Part shown: positions 13,639 through 19,255 of the stretch, in pieces
Numbering within the stretch: position 1 is the stretch's first letter
How the letters are laid out: the number at the start of each line of letters is the position of its first letter
Source: JBOGXF01 sp050694275
Lineage (GTDB): Bacteria; Actinomycetota; CADDZG01; WHSQ01
Assembly (NCBI GenBank): GCA_050694275.1
Contig: JBOGXF010000188.1
Coordinates: 1 to 19,255 of the forward strand
Length of the DNA: 19,255 nt
Direction of reading: 5' to 3'
Made by a program: the position numbers and the translations under genes
The notes under the pieces: generated by a model
Database searches by the model: none
What the model saw: the letters and a program-made list of their open reading frames with translations, nothing else
Told to the model about the DNA's origin: nothing

Positions 13639-14391
13639 ATGAGGGCAGTGGAAGAAACCGTCGAGGCAGTGAATCAACTCACCGCGGCGTGGCTCGGTCG
13701 CGTCGACTATGCGGAGGCGTGGTCGTGGCAGCGAGAGCTGTTTCTCTCACGGCTCGACGGCGAGTGCGGGGACAGCCTCATGCTCCTCGAGCACCCGCAC
13801 ACCTACACCCTGGGCCGACGGTCAATCGAGTCCGACGTTCTTTACGGCGATGCAGAACGCAAGGCGAGAGCTATCGCTCTGTACCGGGTGGACCGGGGCG
13901 GACGGGCGACCTATCACGGGCCGGGCCAGCTCGTCGGCTATCCGATCCTTGCTCTCGGCGAGCGCTACGACGTCGTCAGATATCTGAGGAAGCTCGAGGA
14001 TGCTCTGATCGCGACCGCTCGCGATCTTGGCGTCGAGGCGCGCCGCGACGAGGAGCAGACAGGTGTCTGGGTCGGCACGAACAAGATCGGCGCGATCGGA
14101 GTCAAGATCACGCGCGGCATCACTATGCACGGGTTCGCGTTCAACGTGCATACCGACCTCGACATGTTCCGAGGGATCATTCCGTGCGGTCTTCAGGGCC
14201 GGTGGGTGACGTCGGTGGAAGCCGAAACTAATCGGAGATACTCGGTCAAGGAAGTGGCGACGATGGCGGCGAATCATCTCGCCGAGGTCTTCGACCGTGC
14301 GCTCGCCTGGACCCATCCACGATCGTTGAAGGTCTCCGAACGTTCTCGATTGGAACCAGAGTTGACCCCGACCGGCTATCAGTTGAAATAG
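13639..14391 (+). CDS. lipB: Lipoyl(octanoyl) transferase
   Basis: Moves octanoate from acyl carrier protein to the lipoyl domains of E2 and GcvH, the first step of lipoyl assembly; cytoplasmic, 250 aa. The signature RGGRATYHGPGQ is at 87-98. The catalytic lysine is K156 (GAIGVKI) and the acyl-thioester cysteine is C183 (IIPCGL), both as in studied LipB proteins. The ATG at 13639 is 12 nt after the E2 stop and follows GAGAGGAAG. Lying between E2 and E1 genes, it is co-expressed with its own substrate protein. A tail of about 30 residues after the catalytic domain shows no feature. Confidence 0.96.
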   Translation: MRAVEETVEAVNQLTAAWLGRVDYAEAWSWQRELFLSRLDGECGDSLMLLEHPHTYTLGRRSIESDVLYGDAERKARAIALYRVDRGGRATYHGPGQLVGYPILALGERYDVVRYLRKLEDALIATARDLGVEARRDEEQTGVWVGTNKIGAIGVKITRGITMHGFAFNVHTDLDMFRGIIPCGLQGRWVTSVEAETNRRYSVKEVATMAANHLAEVFDRALAWTHPRSLKVSERSRLEPELTPTGYQLK

Positions 14392-14412
14392 GACTCGAGG
14401 AGGAGTCTGCCC

Positions 14413-15444
14413 ATGTCGAAAGGCAAGGACAAGCACACCGAGCTGGGCCTCAAAGAAGAAGATCTGCTCGAGATGTACCGAGTGATGTTGCTCGCCCGTT
14501 TCTGCGACGAGCGGCAGTGGGCCCTCAACCGGCAGGGAAAGGCGCCTTTCGTGGTCCCGGTTTCCGGTCACGAGGCCGCGCAGGTCGGGTCGATCTGGGC
14601 GTTCGAGCGCGGCAAGGACGTGTTCTGCCCCTACTACCGCGACATGGCTCTCGTGATCGCGTGTGGGTTCTCGCCAAAGGACGTTTTCCTGGGTCTGTTC
14701 GGCAAGAGGGAGGACCCGTCCTCAGGTGGGCGTCAGATGCCGGCCCATTGGGGGTCCGCAAAGCACAACATCATCACGGGCTCCTCGCCCATCGCGACGC
14801 AGATCCTGCACGCGGCGGGCATCGCCTATGCCAAGAAGTACAAGAAGGAAGACGCGATCGTCGGAACGTGGTTCGGCGAGGGCGGTACCTCGGAAGGTGA
14901 TTGGCACAGCGCGATGAACTTCGCCGGCATACACAAGCTCCCGCTGGTATTCATCTGCGAGAACAATCTCTATGCCATCAGCGTGCACGAGTCCAAGCAA
15001 GTCGCGGGACGAGTGTTCGAGCGAGCCAAGGGTTACGGCATGCCCGGTGCCGAGGGCGACGGAAACGATGTCCTCGAGTCTTACAGGCTGACGAAAGAAG
15101 CGGTGGACAGGGCTCGCGCCGGTGAAGGACCTTCTTTGATCGAGCTCCGGACTTACCGCTTCTACGCGCACACCTCAGATGACGACGATCGCACCTACCG
15201 GCCACGGGAAGAGGTCGAGGAATGGCGGAAGAAAGATCCGATCCCGCGTTTCGAGGAGTACCTCAAATCCGTCGAGGTAATCGAGGACTCGAAGATCGAG
15301 GAGATGCGTGAGCAGACCAAGGAGGAGGTCTCCGAAGGAGCCAAGGCTGCGCAGGAGGCGGACTTCCCCGACCCGGCCGACGCAATGAAGCACGTCTTCG
15401 CGGACGTGGCTGGGGACGTCATCGCGAAGGGAGGTGTCGCGTAG
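14413..15444 (+). CDS. bkdAA: 2-oxoacid dehydrogenase E1 alpha subunit, branched-chain type
   Basis: Thiamine-diphosphate-dependent decarboxylase subunit, 343 aa, forming an alpha2-beta2 E1 with the next gene. The ThDP/Mg motif is at 155-184, beginning GEGGTSEGDW and ending at N184 (ICENN). The loop HTSDDDDRTYR (253-263) followed by PREEVEEW matches branched-chain 2-oxoacid dehydrogenase E1 alpha, for example the Bacillus type, rather than the HSMSD loop of pyruvate dehydrogenases. This supports 2-oxoisovalerate and related substrates. A GAGGAGGAG Shine-Dalgarno precedes ATG 14413 and sits in the loop of a small 5-bp hairpin (14392-14407). The gene lies 21 nt after lipB and overlaps E1 beta by 1 nt. 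Substrate choice is inferred from motifs only. Confidence 0.93.
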   Translation: MSKGKDKHTELGLKEEDLLEMYRVMLLARFCDERQWALNRQGKAPFVVPVSGHEAAQVGSIWAFERGKDVFCPYYRDMALVIACGFSPKDVFLGLFGKREDPSSGGRQMPAHWGSAKHNIITGSSPIATQILHAAGIAYAKKYKKEDAIVGTWFGEGGTSEGDWHSAMNFAGIHKLPLVFICENNLYAISVHESKQVAGRVFERAKGYGMPGAEGDGNDVLESYRLTKEAVDRARAGEGPSLIELRTYRFYAHTSDDDDRTYRPREEVEEWRKKDPIPRFEEYLKSVEVIEDSKIEEMREQTKEEVSEGAKAAQEADFPDPADAMKHVFADVAGDVIAKGGVA

Positions 15445-16427
15445 TGGCTGAGAAGACGCTCGTTCAGACCATCCACGACACTCTCCAGGAAGAGATGAGA
15501 AACGACGATCGCGTCGTCACGCTCGGCGAAGACGTCGGGGCGCGTGGTGGCGTGTTCCGGGTCACGATGGGCTTCCTCGACGAGTTCGGGGAAGAGCGGG
15601 TGATCGACACGCCGCTCGACGAGACTCTCATTGCGGGTGTGGCGATCGGGATGGCCCTCGATGGATTGCGCCCGGTTGCCGAGATCCAGTTCGCCGACTT
15701 CATCTTTCCGGCGTTCAACCAGATCGTTTCCGAAGCGGCTCGCATCCGCTATCGATCGAACGGTGACTTCGAGTGCCCGATGGTGATCAGGGCCCCGTAC
15801 GGCGGCGGCGTCCACGGCGCTCTGTACCACTCGCAGTCGGTCGAGGCGCTGTTCGCGCACATTCCCGGCCTCAAGGTCGTCGCGCCCTCCACTCCGTATG
15901 ACGTCAAGGGCATGCTGATCAAGGCGATCGAGGATCCCGATCCGGTGATGTTCTTCGAACACAAGAAGGCCTACCGGCTGATCAAGGACGAGGTTCCCGA
16001 CGACCGCTACACGGTCGACTTCGGTAAGGCCGAGGTCAGGCGCGAGGGATCCGATCTCACAGTCGTCTCGTACGGGTTGATGCATCACTTCGCGCTCGAG
16101 GCTGCCGGAAAGCTCGCCGAAGACGGGATCGAAGCTGAAGTCATCGACATCAGAAGCATCTATCCGCTCGATATGGACACGGTCCTCGAGTCGGTGGGCA
16201 AGACGAACAAGGTCATCATCGTCTACGAGGACAACAAGTTTCTGGGCGTGGGGGCCGAGATCGCGGCCCAGATCGCCGAGAGGGCTCTGTTCGAGCTCGA
16301 CGGCCCGATCGTGCGAGTCGGAGGCCCGCACGTCCCCGCGATGCCGTACTCCCCGAGCCTCGAGCACTGGTTCATGCCCGACGCGGAACGGATCGGGGCC
16401 GAGATGAGAAAGCTCGCCGAGTTCTAG
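15444..16427 (+). CDS. bkdAB: 2-oxoacid dehydrogenase E1 beta subunit, branched-chain type
   Basis: Beta subunit of the E1 heterotetramer, 327 aa, contributing to ThDP binding and to E2 attachment. It starts at a GTG overlapping the E1 alpha stop (TAGTG), so the two are translationally coupled and made in equal amounts. The N-terminal pyrimidine-binding domain contains GEDVGARGGVFRVT and the DTPLDE segment. APYGGGVHGALYHSQSVEAL and the transketolase C-terminal domain follow. The stretch HKKAYRLIKDEVPDD and the ending PAMPYSPSLEHWFMP resemble branched-chain E1 beta proteins such as Bacillus BkdAB. The length is normal and no active-site change was noticed. Confidence 0.94.
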   Translation: MAEKTLVQTIHDTLQEEMRNDDRVVTLGEDVGARGGVFRVTMGFLDEFGEERVIDTPLDETLIAGVAIGMALDGLRPVAEIQFADFIFPAFNQIVSEAARIRYRSNGDFECPMVIRAPYGGGVHGALYHSQSVEALFAHIPGLKVVAPSTPYDVKGMLIKAIEDPDPVMFFEHKKAYRLIKDEVPDDRYTVDFGKAEVRREGSDLTVVSYGLMHHFALEAAGKLAEDGIEAEVIDIRSIYPLDMDTVLESVGKTNKVIIVYEDNKFLGVGAEIAAQIAERALFELDGPIVRVGGPHVPAMPYSPSLEHWFMPDAERIGAEMRKLAEF

Positions 16428-17416
16428 TGCCTCAGGCGCTGATTCCGACCATCAAGACGCGCGAGGAGGTCGAGCGCGACCTGAGGCGGGGGACGCCGAT
16501 GCGCGACTCTCCGGGCCCGGACGCTCCGCGGCCCGGGAGACGCCCGGATTGGCTCAAGGTGAGGGTCCGCCAGGGCGAGAACTTCCTCGAGCTAAGAAAC
16601 ATCATGCGCGAGCGTGGGCTCCACACGGTGTGCGAGGAGGCCAACTGCCCCAACATCTACGAGTGCTGGGAAGCGCGCGAGGCAACTTTCCTCCTGTGCG
16701 GTGACCTGTGCACGCGGCGCTGCGGTTTCTGCGACGTCATGACGGCGAAGCCCCGTGACCTCGATCCCGAAGAGCCACACAAGATCGCCGAAGCGGTCAG
16801 GCTCATGGGCCTGAAGTTCGCGGTCGTCACCGGGGTCGCGCGGGACGATCTCGACGACGCGGGCTCGGCCCACTGGGCCGCGACGATCCGGGCCATCCGT
16901 GAGGCCTCGCCCGAATGCGGGATCGAGGTGCTCATCCCCGACTTCAAGGGCCGCAAGGAGCACCCGAGGGACTCGCTCGCGCGCGTGATCGACGCGGGCC
17001 CGGACGTCCTCGCGCACAACCTCGAGACGGTCGCACGTCTCCATTCGAGGATCCGCCCCGGCTTCGGTTATCGAGCGAGCCTCGACCTGCTGAGATGGTG
17101 CAAGGAGCTGCGCGCCGACCAGGTCACGAAGTCCAATCTCATCGTCGGCATGGGCGAGGCCGAGAATGAGGTGTACGAGGCGATGAGAGACCTGCGCGAC
17201 ACCGGCTGCGATGTGCTGACGATCGGTCAGTACCTTCAGCCGAGCGTGTCATGGCACCTCCCGGTCGACCGCTGGGTTCATCCCGACGAGTTCGCCCGCT
17301 TCAAGAGGTTCGGTGAAGAGGAGCTCGGCTTCGCCTGGGTTGAGTCCGGCCCCCTCGTGCGATCGAGCTACCACGCCGGCAAGCAATACCGGAGCGCCGC
17401 CGCGCGCCTTTCCTAG
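16427..17416 (+). CDS. lipA: Lipoyl synthase (radical SAM)
   Basis: Inserts two sulfurs into octanoyl groups on E2 to complete the lipoyl cofactor; 329 aa. The GTG start overlaps the E1 beta stop (TAGTG). The auxiliary cluster ligands are C69, C74 and C80 (CEEANCPNIYEC). The radical-SAM cluster ligands are C95, C99 and C102 (CTRRCGFC). The auxiliary-cluster serine lies in RSSYHA at 312-317. An N-terminal stretch of about 35 residues before the conserved region is slightly longer than in many LipA proteins. With lipB in the same operon, the organism makes lipoyl groups on the spot for this dehydrogenase. The stop codon TAG coincides with the left edge of the inverted repeat at 17414-17580. Confidence 0.97.
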   Translation: MPQALIPTIKTREEVERDLRRGTPMRDSPGPDAPRPGRRPDWLKVRVRQGENFLELRNIMRERGLHTVCEEANCPNIYECWEAREATFLLCGDLCTRRCGFCDVMTAKPRDLDPEEPHKIAEAVRLMGLKFAVVTGVARDDLDDAGSAHWAATIRAIREASPECGIEVLIPDFKGRKEHPRDSLARVIDAGPDVLAHNLETVARLHSRIRPGFGYRASLDLLRWCKELRADQVTKSNLIVGMGEAENEVYEAMRDLRDTGCDVLTIGQYLQPSVSWHLPVDRWVHPDEFARFKRFGEEELGFAWVESGPLVRSSYHAGKQYRSAAARLS

Positions 17417-17580
17417 TGGTCCGTCCCATGACGTGAATCTCGTTTTGGCGAGGAAAAAGCAAGTCTCGCAAGGCCGCAGGGAGCGTGCGTACCTGGAAGG
17501 TACGTGCGCGACCGAGAACGCCGCGAGACGCAGACTTTTTCCCGCCAAAACAGGTGAGATGTTGTGGGACGGGCCACTGA
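17414..17580. repeat. Long imperfect inverted repeat (MITE- or REP-like element, or structured RNA)
   Basis: The two halves of this roughly 165-bp stretch are complementary in blocks. AGTGGtCCGTCCCA (17415-17428) pairs with 17565-17578 with one mismatch. GTTTTGGCG-A-GGAAAAAG (17442-17459) pairs with 17535-17551 apart from one bulged A. TCTCGC (17464-17469) pairs with 17523-17528. A perfect apex stem CGTACCT-GGA-AGGTACG lies at 17488-17504. The spacing of blocks is nearly symmetric, so the whole folds as one hairpin. It has no transposase. It begins at the lipA stop and ends at the start codon of the next gene, exactly filling the gap. Palindromic miniature elements look like this; a large structured RNA or a double-ended terminator are alternatives. 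No second copy occurs in the window. Confidence 0.75.
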
Positions 17581-18020
17581 TGCAAAGAAGGCGGCCGTAT
17601 GGCCTTTTTTGCTCGGTCGCCGCCATGATGGTCTCCTGCGGTAGCGGAGCGGCCGAGCCGACCGCACGGCCGGAGCCCTGCCCCACCCCCACGCCCCTAG
17701 CGGATGTCTCGCTTCTGCCCAAAGACGTTCCACTCCAGAGGTTCGCGACGATTACCGAGCTCGAGGTCAAGGGCGGCTTCCTGGGGGCCGAGGCGACGAC
17801 CGACACGAGCATCGTCGAGTTGTTCCCGCCGGTCGCGCGTGCGCTGCTCAACTCGGGCTACGACATCCTCTCGTCCGACAACGAGGGATTCGAGGCCGAG
17901 ATCTTCTTCGGTCGCGGCAAGAACGTCACCGGGACCTTCTTGTTGCGTGAGGGACCATGCAAGGATCAGGTGACGGTCAGGCTCCTTTACGGGGCGCCGC
18001 GTTATCGAGGAGAAGGATGA
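17580..18020 (+). CDS. Small lipoprotein of unknown function
   Basis: Not recognised; 146 aa from ATG 17580. The signal peptide has a basic start (MQRRR), a short hydrophobic core and a lipobox-like MMVSC with C20 as the lipidated residue. A Pro/Thr-rich stretch (to about 40) and a mixed alpha/beta domain (about 50-140) follow, including FATITELEVKGGF, ALLNSGYDILSSDNEG and a strand-rich end with C127. An ATG at 17559 inside the inverted repeat is a poorer start. The first ten codons also form a T-rich hairpin, so expression from upstream may be blocked and the true promoter is unclear. Its stop overlaps the ABC permease start (ATGA), which suggests it works with that transporter or is co-regulated. 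Confidence 0.65.
   Translation: MQRRRPYGLFCSVAAMMVSCGSGAAEPTARPEPCPTPTPLADVSLLPKDVPLQRFATITELEVKGGFLGAEATTDTSIVELFPPVARALLNSGYDILSSDNEGFEAEIFFGRGKNVTGTFLLREGPCKDQVTVRLLYGAPRYRGEG
17582..17612 (+). terminator. Terminator-like hairpin with T-run after the lipA operon
   Basis: GCAAAGAAGGC (17582-17592) and GCCTTTTTTGC (17602-17612) pair at 10 of 11 positions around a 9-nt loop. An alternative GGCC-GTAT-GGCC stem is followed directly by six T. This shape fits an intrinsic terminator for the dehydrogenase operon. It overlaps codons 1-11 of the lipoprotein gene, so either that gene's start or the terminator role may be wrong. Confidence 0.4.
18007..18016 (+). promoter_or_regulatory. Ribosome binding site that decides the permease start
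   Basis: GAGGAGAAGG directly precedes ATG 18017, with GGAG 4 nt from the start. It selects this ATG over the in-frame ATG at 17957, which would put a hydrophilic stretch before TM1 and overlap the lipoprotein gene by 64 nt. Confidence 0.6.
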
Positions 18021-18820
18021 GGCGCGCCGCGCGATACTTCACGGCTGCTTTTCTCGGGGCGCTCTTCCTGCTGCCGTTGTTCTTCATGGTCGCGGGATCC
18101 TTGCGCATCCCCGGGCTGCCCCCGCCCGATGGCTTCGAGTGGCTCCCGGAACAGCTCCGCTGGTCCAACTACCGCTCGGTGTTCGGCATCGTCCCGATGT
18201 GGACCTACATGCGCAACTCCCTGGTCGTGGTGGCGGTCACCGTCCCCGTCACGGTCTTGCTCGCATCCTGGGCGGGCTTCGTCATCGCCACGGCGCGACC
18301 CAGAACCCAGCGGAGGTTGATCGTCCTGTCCGTCGCCGCGCTGATGGTGCCCTTGAGCGCGCTGTGGGTGCCCCGCTTCGTGATGTTCAGGTGGCTCGGT
18401 CTCGTCGACACGCTGTGGCCGCTCATCGCCCCTGCTCTGATGGCGACCACGCCGTTCTACGTGCTGTTGTTCGCGCTCGTCTATGCGCGCGTCCCAGGCA
18501 ATCTGTACGAGGCCGCCCGGCTCGACGGCCTATCCCCGCTCGGGGTGTGGTGGCGGGTTGCCTGGCCCCTCGGCCGTCCCGCCACGTTCGCGGTCGCAAT
18601 TCTGGCCTTCGTGTTCCACTGGTCCAACTTCGTGGATCCGCTTCTCTACCTATCGGATACCGACCTCTTCACCCTGCCACTCGGCCTGCGTGCCCTTCAG
18701 AGCCTCGAGCCCTCGAACCATTCGATCCTGCTCGCCGGATCGGTCATCGTCACGCTTCCGGCAGTGGTCGCGTTCATAGCCGCGCAGCAGGCTTTCTTTA
18801 CCAAGACACTGCGGGTGTGA
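18017..18820 (+). CDS. Carbohydrate-type ABC transporter permease (MalG-like)
   Basis: Inner-membrane permease of the CUT1-like carbohydrate ABC importer class, 267 aa, with six predicted membrane segments starting at about residue 8. The EAA loop that contacts the ATPase is E165-A-A-R-L-D-G at the start of a segment ending about 185. The N-terminal layout, with one TM followed by a loop containing FEWLPEQLRWSNYRSVF, is typical of MalG-type rather than MalF-type subunits. It overlaps the lipoprotein gene by 4 nt and directly abuts the binding-protein gene. No MalF-type partner or ATPase gene is in the window; they may lie to the right. The substrate is unknown. Confidence 0.93.
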   Translation: MRRAARYFTAAFLGALFLLPLFFMVAGSLRIPGLPPPDGFEWLPEQLRWSNYRSVFGIVPMWTYMRNSLVVVAVTVPVTVLLASWAGFVIATARPRTQRRLIVLSVAALMVPLSALWVPRFVMFRWLGLVDTLWPLIAPALMATTPFYVLLFALVYARVPGNLYEAARLDGLSPLGVWWRVAWPLGRPATFAVAILAFVFHWSNFVDPLLYLSDTDLFTLPLGLRALQSLEPSNHSILLAGSVIVTLPAVVAFIAAQQAFFTKTLRV

Positions 18821-19255
18821 ATGCGTAAGCGGGTCGGCACGCTCATCGCTACCCTTCTAGCCTTCTCGGCCTGTTCGAGCGGCGGCGACGCCATCCGCTT
18901 TCAGGTTTCGGCCGAAGTCGAAGAGGCGGCCGTCTACGAGGCGCTCGTGAGCGCGTTCGAGAAGGATCACCCCGAAATAGACGTCGAGCTCGTTCCCGTC
19001 GCGAACAAAGACGACCATCTCGCACGGCTGTCGACCTTGTTCGCCGCGGGAAACCCGCCCGAGGTCTTTCTCGTTAACTTCCGCGAGTATTCGCAGTTCG
19101 TCGCCCGGGGCGCAATCGAGCCGGTGGCCGACCACATCGGCGATCACGGCATCGATCCTGACGATTACTTTGACGAGCCGATCGAGGCGTTCACTTACGA
19201 CGGTGTGCTTCAATGCATGCCGCAGAACATCTCCTCGCTGGTCGTCTACTACAAC
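18821..19255 (+). CDS. ABC transporter substrate-binding lipoprotein, sugar type (3' end outside window)
   Basis: Extracytoplasmic solute-binding protein of the family 1 (sugar) type. The first 145 residues are present and the frame is still open at the right edge. The ATG at 18821 follows the permease stop with no gap. A lipoprotein signal ends at C18 (LLAFSAC). Residues 24-145 follow the family pattern: a long helix (VYEALVSAFEKDHPEIDVEL), GNPPEVFLVN, then YDGVLQCMPQNISSLVVYYN, where sugar-binding proteins typically read PQNxSSLVLYYN. With the adjacent permease it forms part of an import system. The ligand cannot be deduced. Confidence 0.93.
   Translation, partial: MRKRVGTLIATLLAFSACSSGGDAIRFQVSAEVEEAAVYEALVSAFEKDHPEIDVELVPVANKDDHLARLSTLFAAGNPPEVFLVNFREYSQFVARGAIEPVADHIGDHGIDPDDYFDEPIEAFTYDGVLQCMPQNISSLVVYYN

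Overview
The window is GC-rich and densely coded, with short gaps, start/stop overlaps of the ATGA and TAGTG type, and several GTG starts. The dihydrolipoyl dehydrogenase has the GGTCLHRGCIPTK active site that I associate with Actinomycetota, so I infer an uncultured, free-living actinobacterium-like organism. No rRNA, tRNA, phage gene, transposase or CRISPR array was seen.

Region 1 (1-4606) is a metal-homeostasis and copper-protein block. A cation diffusion facilitator (CDF) exporter on the minus strand, cut by the left edge, diverges from a plus-strand run of DtxR/MntR-type regulator, Tat-exported two-domain multicopper oxidase, ZIP transporter with an extra exported domain, and a blue-copper lipoprotein. 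A perfect inverted repeat, TTTAGC-N4-GCTAAA (1320-1335), lies between the two divergent genes and looks like the regulator's operator. The simplest reading is a metal-sensing switch, with manganese favoured over iron. It would control an exporter on one side and, on the other, an importer coupled to an extracytoplasmic copper oxidase and its electron-carrying cupredoxin. This is the best candidate for a little-described system in the window.

Region 2 (4607-5046) holds a hairpin between convergent genes, a small unrecognised minus-strand gene, and a short divergent gap upstream of lpdA.

Region 3 (5047-7907) is lpdA (E3) followed by pyruvate kinase. The kinase has the lysine signature of K+-independent enzymes.

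Region 4 (7971-12125) is a signalling cassette: a soluble PAS-PAS-PAS hybrid histidine kinase, an OmpR-type response regulator overlapping it by 4 nt, and a REC-HD-GYP c-di-GMP phosphodiesterase.

Region 5 (12220-17416) is a tight operon of E2, lipB, E1 alpha, E1 beta and lipA. Together with the upstream E3 it encodes a complete 2-oxoacid dehydrogenase complex (branched-chain type from the E1 sequences) plus both genes for lipoyl synthesis.

Region 6 (17414-19255) opens with a large imperfect inverted repeat of about 165 bp that starts at the lipA stop codon and ends at the start codon of a small lipoprotein gene. A carbohydrate-type ABC permease and a substrate-binding lipoprotein, cut by the right edge, follow.
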